Assembly: GCA_003008705.1 (NCBI GenBank)
Contig: PDUO01000008.1
Span: 1,240,001-1,304,000, forward strand
Length of the DNA stretch: 64,000 nt
DNA from: Pezicula radicicola
Lineage: Eukaryota > Ascomycota > Leotiomycetes > Helotiales > Dermateaceae
Direction of reading: 5' to 3'
The stretch's first letter is position 1. Every line of letters begins with the position of its first letter. The translations under genes were made by a program, and so were the position numbers. This document shows positions 57,423 to 64,000 of the stretch, in pieces. The notes under the pieces were generated by a model, which did no database searches, was not told the origin of the DNA, and saw only the letters and a list, made by a program, of their open reading frames with translations.

Positions 57423-60400
57423 ATGGCAGAGATCAAGATCGATGCAAAGCTCTTCCAGGAGCGACTTTCGCATTTCTATTCAGCATGGAAGACCGACAAA
57501 CGAGCGGGCAACGACGCGCTGTTCAACGGGGCCTCGTCCATTCTTGTGCTGATGGGCAAGACTGAGGAATCGGCCAATTTCCAAAAGAACAATGCGCTAC
57601 ATGTGAGTTACATCTTCAGTGCTCGCGGCACATTGTAAGGGGAGGTAGGAGAACAATGACTAATGTACTGCACAGTTTTGGTTGCTAGGTTATGAGTTTC
57701 CGGCTACGCTTTTCCTGTTCACCCTCGATGCATTTTATATTGTTACGACGGCTAAGAAAGGTGAGTCTGTGGGAGCTCAGCTGCACTTAGGGCATACATA
57801 GATGCTGATAGCAAACAGCGAAGCACTTGGAATCGTTGAAGGGGGGGAAGATTCCTCTGGAGCTACTGGTGCGCGGCAAAGATGCCGATGCCAACGAGAA
57901 GCTGTTCACCAAGATAACTGATGTTATGAAGTCTGCGGGTGTGAGTCATGCCTTATTATACCTCTGCCATGGTGCTGCCTTGGATGTCGAGCTAATGAGA
58001 CGGGTGCTATAGAAGAAAGTCGGCATATTACCCAAGGACATCTCAAGCGGCCCATTTATCGAGGAGTGGAAGAAGGTGTACGGGAATATTTCCAAGGACA
58101 TTGAGGAAGTAGACATCTCGAGTGCACTATCAGCTGCAGCACTGGCTGTCAAGGATGAGAATGAATTGGTACCCCGTCTACTTTATTTCTCCCGCGGTAA
58201 TTCTGCTAATATTGGGTACAGCGCGCCATGCGCAATGCCTCGAAAGCCTGCATCGCCCTCATGACTCCTTACTTCGTCGAGGAGATGTCAAATGTGCTAG
58301 ACGAGGAGAAGAAGGTCAAACATAGCGCACTTGCCAATAAGGTCGACAGCAAACTTGACGATGCGAAATTCTGGTCTTCGGTCGTACTCCCAAATAAACA
58401 GAAGATGCCTTCAGATTTCGACCCCACACAACTGGACTGGACGCATGGCCCACTGGTGCAAAGCGGTGGAAAGTTTGATCTGAAGATGACTGCTCAGAAT
58501 GACGATGAGAACCTACATGCTGGTGTGATTATTGGGATCTGGGGCATGCGCTACAAGTCGTATTGCTCGGTTATTGCTCGTACATATTTGGTTGATCCTA
58601 ACAAGTCTCAGGAGAGTAATTACAAACTTCTTCTTCAAGTCCATGGATTGGTCATGAAGGAGATTCGAGACGGCGTAGCAGTGAAGGACATATACCTGAA
58701 GGCTGTACAGCTTATCCGGACCAAGAAGCCAGACCTCGAGAAGCATTTCCTGAAAAACGTGGGTGCGGGTATTGGTATTGAGACCCGAGATGCTACCTTG
58801 TTACTTAACGCAAAGAGCTCAAGAAGCTTGAAGGACGGAATGACGCTTTGTGTTACCACGGGCTTCAACGAAATTCCCAACCCAAATGCGCAGGACAAGA
58901 AAAGCAAGGTCTATTCTATGGTCCTCACAGACACTGTTCGCGTAACGACATCAGAACCTGTTCTTTTTACCGGAGACGCACCATCTGATCTGGATGCCAC
59001 TTCATTCTTTTTCAAGGACGACGAGGAGCCCGAGCCAGCTCCGAAGGCGAAGTCAAAGAAGGATTCTACAGTTGGTGCAGTGGCCGCCAAGAACATTACC
59101 AAGACCAAATTGCGAGCAGAGCGAACAACTCAGATTGATGACGGAGCTGAGGCCAGGCGGCGTGAGCATCAGAGAGAGCTCGCCAAGAAGAAGCAGGAAG
59201 AGGGCCTTGCTCGATTTGCCGAGGCAACAGGCAACTCAAACGGAACTGCAATCAAGAAGTTCAAGCGCTTCGAATCATACAAGCGTGACGGCCAGTTCCC
59301 ACCTCGTGTTAAGGATTTGGCGATTGTAATGGATCAGAAGAACTCAACCGTAGTGCTTCCTATCATGGGTCGTCCAGTACCATTCCACATCCAAACCATT
59401 AAGAATGCGAGCAAGAGTGACGAAGGCGAATTTTCGTATTTACGTATCAACTTCCTTTCGCCTGGTCAAGGTGTTGGTCGAAAGGATGACCAGCCCTTCG
59501 AGGATGCTACTGCACATTTTGTCCGAAGTCTTACCTTCCGATCGCATGACGGAGATCGTCTTCAAGATATTGCCAACCAGATTGGCAATATGAAGAAAGA
59601 TGCCGTAAAGCGTGAACAGGAGAAGAAAGAGATGGAGGATGTGGTTGAGCAGGACAAGCTAATTGAGATTCGAAGTAAGCATAACCACTGCCCTTTTTGT
59701 TCCGTGTTGTCACTAACATCCAGTAGACCGCCGGCCTATGGTCATGGACAATGTCTTCATTCGTCCTGCTATGGACGGTAAACGTGTGCCTGGAAAGGTT
59801 GAAATCCATCAAAACGGTCTCCGCTACCAATCTCCTTTGAACACACAGCACAGAGTGGACATACTCTTCAGCAACGTCAAGCATCTTTTCTTCCAACCAT
59901 GTCAGCATGAGCTGATAGTCATTATCCACGTACACTTGAAGGACCCAATTTTGATTGGTAAGAAGAAGACAAAGGACGTTCAGTTCTACCGCGAGGCAAC
60001 GGATATCCAATTCGATGAGACGGGAAACCGCAAACGAAAGTACAGAGGTGGCGACGAGGAAGAATTTGAGGCCGAGCAGGAGGAAAGAAGACGTCGTGCT
60101 GACCTAGATCGCCAGTTCAAGGCTTTTGCGGAGAAGATTGCAGATGCCGGTAAGAATGAAAATGTTGATGTCGACGTCCCTTTCCGCGAAGTTGGCTTCA
60201 ACGGTGTGCCTTTCCGCTCCAACGTCTTCTGTCAGCCCTCGACCGAATGTTTAGTCCAACTTACAGAGCCACCTTTCATGGTCATCACCATCGATGAGAT
60301 TGAAATTGCACATCTGGAACGTGTCCAATTCGGTCTCAAGAACTTTGACATGGTCTTCGTTTTCAAGGACTTCCATCGCGCTCCTTACCACATCAATACC

Positions 60401-60826
60401 ATCCCTGTTGAGTCACTTGAAAATGTCAAGGAATGGCTAGACTCCGTCAACATTTCGTTCACCGAAGGACCACTCAATTTGAACTGGCCCACCATTATGA
60501 AGACTGTTACCGCCGACACGCATGCCTTTTTCGCAGACGGCGGTTGGTCTTTCCTAGCCGCGGAATCTGATGACGAAGATGGTGAGGATGAATCTGAGGA
60601 ATCGGCGTTCGAGATGAGCGATTCTGAGATGGCTATGAGTGAAGAGAGTTCCGAGGAGGATAGTGATTTCGACAGTAATGCTTCGGATGACGAGGGTGAA
60701 GGTAGCGAGGATGAGGAGTCTGGGGGTGAGGACTGGGATGAGTTGGAGAAAAAGGCGAAGAGAAAGGACATGGACGCTGGTGGAAGCAGCGAGGACGAGA
60801 AACCCAAGAAAAAGAGAAAGCATTAA
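57423..60826 (+). CDS. spt16: FACT complex subunit Spt16
   Basis: Six exons (57423-57602, 57676-57760, 57819-57940, 58013-58168, 58222-59674, 59727-60826) give 1031 residues, the usual Spt16 length. The N-terminal aminopeptidase-like domain is followed by the pita-bread-like segment ([26 protein letters not shown]), a charged linker, and the dimerisation and middle domains ([49 protein letters not shown]). The protein closes with an acidic tail rich in Asp, Glu and Ser and a basic KPKKKRKH end. With Pob3 it forms FACT, the histone H2A-H2B chaperone that opens and rebuilds nucleosomes during transcription and replication in the nucleus. Confidence 0.96.
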
Positions 60827-62797
60827 GTCAGTAAATCTTTATAGGGTTCAACTTCGAATCGTGGAGGACACTTTTCTTCTTTTCTATGGCGGCGATGTAT
60901 CACCAGGGAAAACATCAGTTGATGGACTGATGGATGGGAGGAACAAGTGCTATGATAGTTGTGTTGATTTAATTGCTGCGATGATTCCGTTTATTTACAT
61001 CGATGGATTCAGAAGAGCTGCGATGCAGCATGCATAGGCGTTATCAACGGGTCAGCGAAAAATAGTTTCGTTGAGAATGAAATGGATTATGGATATCACA
61101 TATATGTGTCCCTGTAATAGTTTTGTCTAAAGTGAATACGAAGTATCATGCTGTAAGAATGGAGGGAATTGGCTCTTCTATCCTCTTGGGGTGCTACCTC
61201 GGTAGATCGAGTACCCAAGCTAATTTCGAGCATTGGCTTGAGGATAATACACTAAGACAACTATTATAATCAAGAGGAAGGATAATAGTATCCACCATGC
61301 TACAAATATCTCACTTAAAATATACCTCCTCATTTCTTAATTCCGAATGAATATCTTTAAGATTAGAGTAATATAAGGTAACTAAATACTAGTATAGTAA
61401 GTTAATTAAGAGAGTTTTAAAGTAAAAGCACTAAACTTAGTAGAAAAAGAAGAATCTGATTTAACCTGTGATAGCGAGGAGTTGGGAGGGGTTACTGGAT
61501 TGGGGAGTGGTACCGTGTTGTAAAGACTAGGGAGTGGTGGATGGTGAGGAGGGAGTTTGGAACTGGGGGGTCTTGAGGATGGGAGTTGAGATGGTTATAG
61601 AGGGAATGATAGATCGAGGGTTTATGGCAACAATGGTGGGAGTGGCAGTAGCTTTAGTGGTTTTACTTTAAGATGTCTGGTGGTTGTTTGGAATGGATTC
61701 TAGGGAGGATGGGGATTGGTTGGTTTCCTTTCTTGTGGCTTAACCTGAAACTTGTTATATCTACACGGCAAATTGGAGATTATATTATTGTAAGTAAGTA
61801 ACGAGGTTAATGTTACAATCGTGGTTGGGGTTAAATTTGTTACTATACTGTAGTAAATAGTAGAACGTGGATTAAGGTTAGTGAAACTCAAGCAAAGAGT
61901 TGCTAATGGGCATTAAGGGGGCACATTTCCGAAACGTTGAATCACTGCACTGGGAAAACCTCTGTCTTTCTGTACCCTAATAGTATTGCCTCTAGCATGA
62001 GTATGATAGTTGAAGGACAGCCATTCAATTTGGAGACTGCGCAAGACAAAATAAGGGAAACTAAATTGAAAAGAACAAGTCACCCCTTTGGTCTCTATTG
62101 ATCTCCTTGCTTCACTTCACAGTGAACATAGACTGCATTGTAACAAACCCTTGTGCGGTACACCTAACAAAAATAACAGTAGAACTCCACCCAGTAGCGA
62201 CATGTAGGTACAAGGGGATTGCAACAGCCGGAGATAAGATGGCGATGCTCAAGAAAATCCAAGTCTAGAACCACTTTTGGAAAGACAGTTTAGGGTTCAT
62301 CCAGATCGAGACCATGACGGTCAAGAGGCCCAAATACTGCATCCCAGAGCTCTAGACTAGATACCAGAAATCTGTGTCTCTTGTAGTGCCAGGCTTCTGG
62401 GTAGAACAGCCCTATCCCAAGTATCCTGGGATAATGCTAAGGAGGGTTATAAGACAGGTATGAACCCTCGAGCACCATATAATGAAAAGTGGTAAAATAT
62501 GAGAATATGAGTAAAAGTAGGAAATCATGTTTATTCTGGCCTTCGAATCTACGGGGATTTCTACACTATATATACACAGAATGAGGATCGCAAGGGCCTC
62601 GTTTCCCATACCAATTGAGCTGTTTTTGATGTCAAATGGTCAAGCCACCAGTGCTCTGATCCTCCACTAATTCGAGCCCATGGCGACCAGTGGAAATGAG
62701 GTTATATTAGTATTACACGTGATTTGTGCCCGACAACAGCCTGTGAGTCCAATACTGTTAAGTAAGCTTACAATAAGAATTAAAGTCAATTTAAACC
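60827..62797. other. Intergenic, no supported gene
   Basis: About 2 kb. The first part is the spt16 3' flank. At 61260-61440 the DNA is AT-rich, and 61480-61690 is G-rich on the plus strand with GGGAGTGG/GGATGGTGAGG-like words. No frame has a recognisable motif. Confidence 0.5.
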
Positions 62798-63205
62798 TCA
62801 CTCAGGGAATATGCTCTGGGCAATGCTAACCTTCTGCGACTTATCGAGAGTATTTTTTCCATGTTTGTTATCAGGAGATTTAACAGCGTCGACAGTAGGA
62901 TCCATAAACATCATGTCTCTTCCGTTGGCTTTTAGCTTAGTAGTGGCTCTCTTATTCGAGCAGCCTGCTGGGTTCAATGTACCTTCCACGACGCTTGTAT
63001 TGATGTTTGTTCAATTTGTGTCAGTCATCGCCTCTGCGTTCACTGGGTCTTCGCTGTTAGTATATTCACCGATCTCCGTGGAGAACGTCGAGCTAGCATC
63101 CTCATATATGTCAATCTCCGGATGCGATTTTTTCTCGTCATTCGTTTCCAGCCTCTTAGTCCTGGTGGCAGCAGTTTGTTCTAAGCCGGTGATAGTGGTT
63201 TCCAT
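62798..63205 (-). pseudogene. Possible small hydrophilic protein broken by one in-frame TGA
   Basis: On the minus strand one frame runs from an ATG at 63205 to a stop at 62798. It is interrupted only by a TGA at 63011-63013. The two halves (64 and about 70 residues) are both hydrophilic and Lys/Thr/Glu-rich, as in a real fungal protein of unknown function. The competing plus-strand frame (62811-63212) is very hydrophobic and looks like its shadow. It is not recognised as a known family. It may be chance, a pseudogene, or two exons with an intron I could not define. Confidence 0.25.
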
Positions 63206-63334
63206 GATCTAGATAACAGCCTATACAATTGCTGTTGTTTGCGTACTAGGATTTGATCAGCTCCATGCAATTGTTACCAAGGCTACGGATCTAGTCCATT
63301 AGATCTCGAGGTTGCTATGTGGTTATTTACCTAG

Positions 63335-64000
63335 GCAGAAACATGGCAAAGCCGTCTCGAGCAGCATTTTGCTGTTTTTCGCCGTTTCCTTGGCTCTAGC
63401 ACTATATATCCTCGAGTCTACGTACCTTTCGTCACTCACTTCACCGCAGTTTAGCACACTAGATTCTTCCTACAACGCTTCTTCCTCTCCATTCGATATA
63501 GTTGTCAGTGCGTATCTTGAGGAGCCAAAATCAATCAAAAGCATGCTTGATTCTATCAAGAGCACAGCATTTCTGAGCAGTTTAAAACCCAAAGTCATAC
63601 TTTACACCAAGGACCCAGAAGCAAACATCACCGCTCTGAAGCATTCAATAGGGGCTGATGTCGTAGCACAGCTGGAAAACGTTGGCAGAGAAGGAGAGAC
63701 CTACCTTCAGCATATTGTGGCCAACTGGGATACTTTGGCCGAGAAAACTATGTTCATCCAAGCTCATGCACATAACATGCGAGAACTGCTTCCAATGATC
63801 GACAACTATTTGGTTGCAGACACAGGAATGTTAAGCTTAGGGTTCACAGGTGTGACATGTGCTTGTGGAGATTGTCAAGATCGTTGGGGGTGGGACGACT
63901 ACGAAAAGGTGATTCCCGATTTATACGCGAAGGTATACAACCAAACTTGGGAACCAAATACCTTGATTTTGCTCTCGTATAAAGGGCAATTTGTTGCAAG
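63335..64000 (+). CDS. DUF3431-family protein (5' exon undefined, 3' end outside window)
   Basis: The frame is open from a likely splice acceptor (ACCTAG, ending at 63334) to the window edge. It starts KHGKAVSSSILLFFAVSLALALYI, a probable signal anchor, so the protein is likely a type II membrane or secreted protein. The domain then shows FDIVVSAYLEEPKSI, LYTKDPEA, NVGREGETYLQHIV, TMFIQAHAHN, and LGFTGVTCACGDCQDRWGW, the pattern of fungal DUF3431 proteins (glycosyltransferase-like, function unknown). An ATG at 63342 is in another frame and stops quickly, so the true start must be in an upstream exon that I could not place. It is about 2.5 kb from spt16. Confidence 0.72.

Noticed and set aside
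62811..63212. 133-codon plus-strand hydrophobic frame that could be read as a membrane protein
   Set aside because: It overlaps a hydrophilic minus-strand frame and has no family motif; its hydrophobicity is typical of the complement of Lys/Glu/Asp/Asn codons.

Overview
The window is nuclear DNA of a filamentous ascomycete (Pezizomycotina). Genes carry many short introns of about 45-65 bp with GT...AG ends. There are Zn2Cys6-type regulators, an iterative highly reducing polyketide synthase (HR-PKS), a DUF3431-type fungal protein, and AT-rich gene-poor stretches with decayed transposons. A leotiomycete is plausible from the gene styles, but that is an inference. I see no rRNA or CRISPR array, and I could support no tRNA.

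Layout. 1-5 kb: the end of a Dal5-like permease, an intronless SDR with a possible 5' frameshift, and a regulator with half a zinc cluster. 5.4-29.6 kb: a biosynthetic gene cluster. It holds three multi-exon SDRs, a cytochrome P450, a 2392-residue HR-PKS (KS-AT-DH-degenerate cMT-ER-KR-ACP), a 14-TM efflux MFS protein, a small SnoaL-like protein and a canonical Zn2Cys6 activator. 29.6-32.1 kb: AT-rich repeat relics. 32.3-34.6 kb: a protein kinase fused to a C-terminal array of zinc-finger-like repeats. 36.5-38.7 kb: an NAD(P)-binding epimerase-like protein and a cupin. 39.8-42.6 kb: a JmjC-like protein with a 4CXXC zinc finger whose iron ligands look lost. 42.6-47.8 kb: a repeat-rich stretch around an APH-like phosphotransferase. 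47.8-60.8 kb: a conserved housekeeping block of RNF10/Mag2-like RING protein, Ubp3-like deubiquitinase, Erg4 sterol reductase and the FACT subunit Spt16. The right edge has a truncated DUF3431 gene.

The most interesting observation is a shared palindrome, CGG-N4-CCG (mostly CGGARTTCCG and one-mismatch variants). It lies about 125-230 bp upstream of the start codons of the SDRs, P450, SnoaL-like, epimerase-like and cupin genes, and in the divergent promoter between an SDR and the PKS. This is the form of a Zn2Cys6 dimer site. It suggests one regulon from about 5.4 to 38.7 kb, with the epimerase and cupin genes as members beyond the repeat block and kinase gene. I found no such site by eye upstream of the housekeeping genes, the kinase, the JmjC-like gene or the MFS pump.

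Proposed logic (inference): the HR-PKS makes a reduced chain with no built-in release domain. The SDRs and P450 adjust its oxidation state, the SnoaL-like, cupin and epimerase-like proteins tailor or cyclise it, the MFS pump exports it, and the Zn2Cys6 protein at 26.9-29.6 kb activates the set. All exon models were joined by hand from reading frames and splice sites and have no transcript support.
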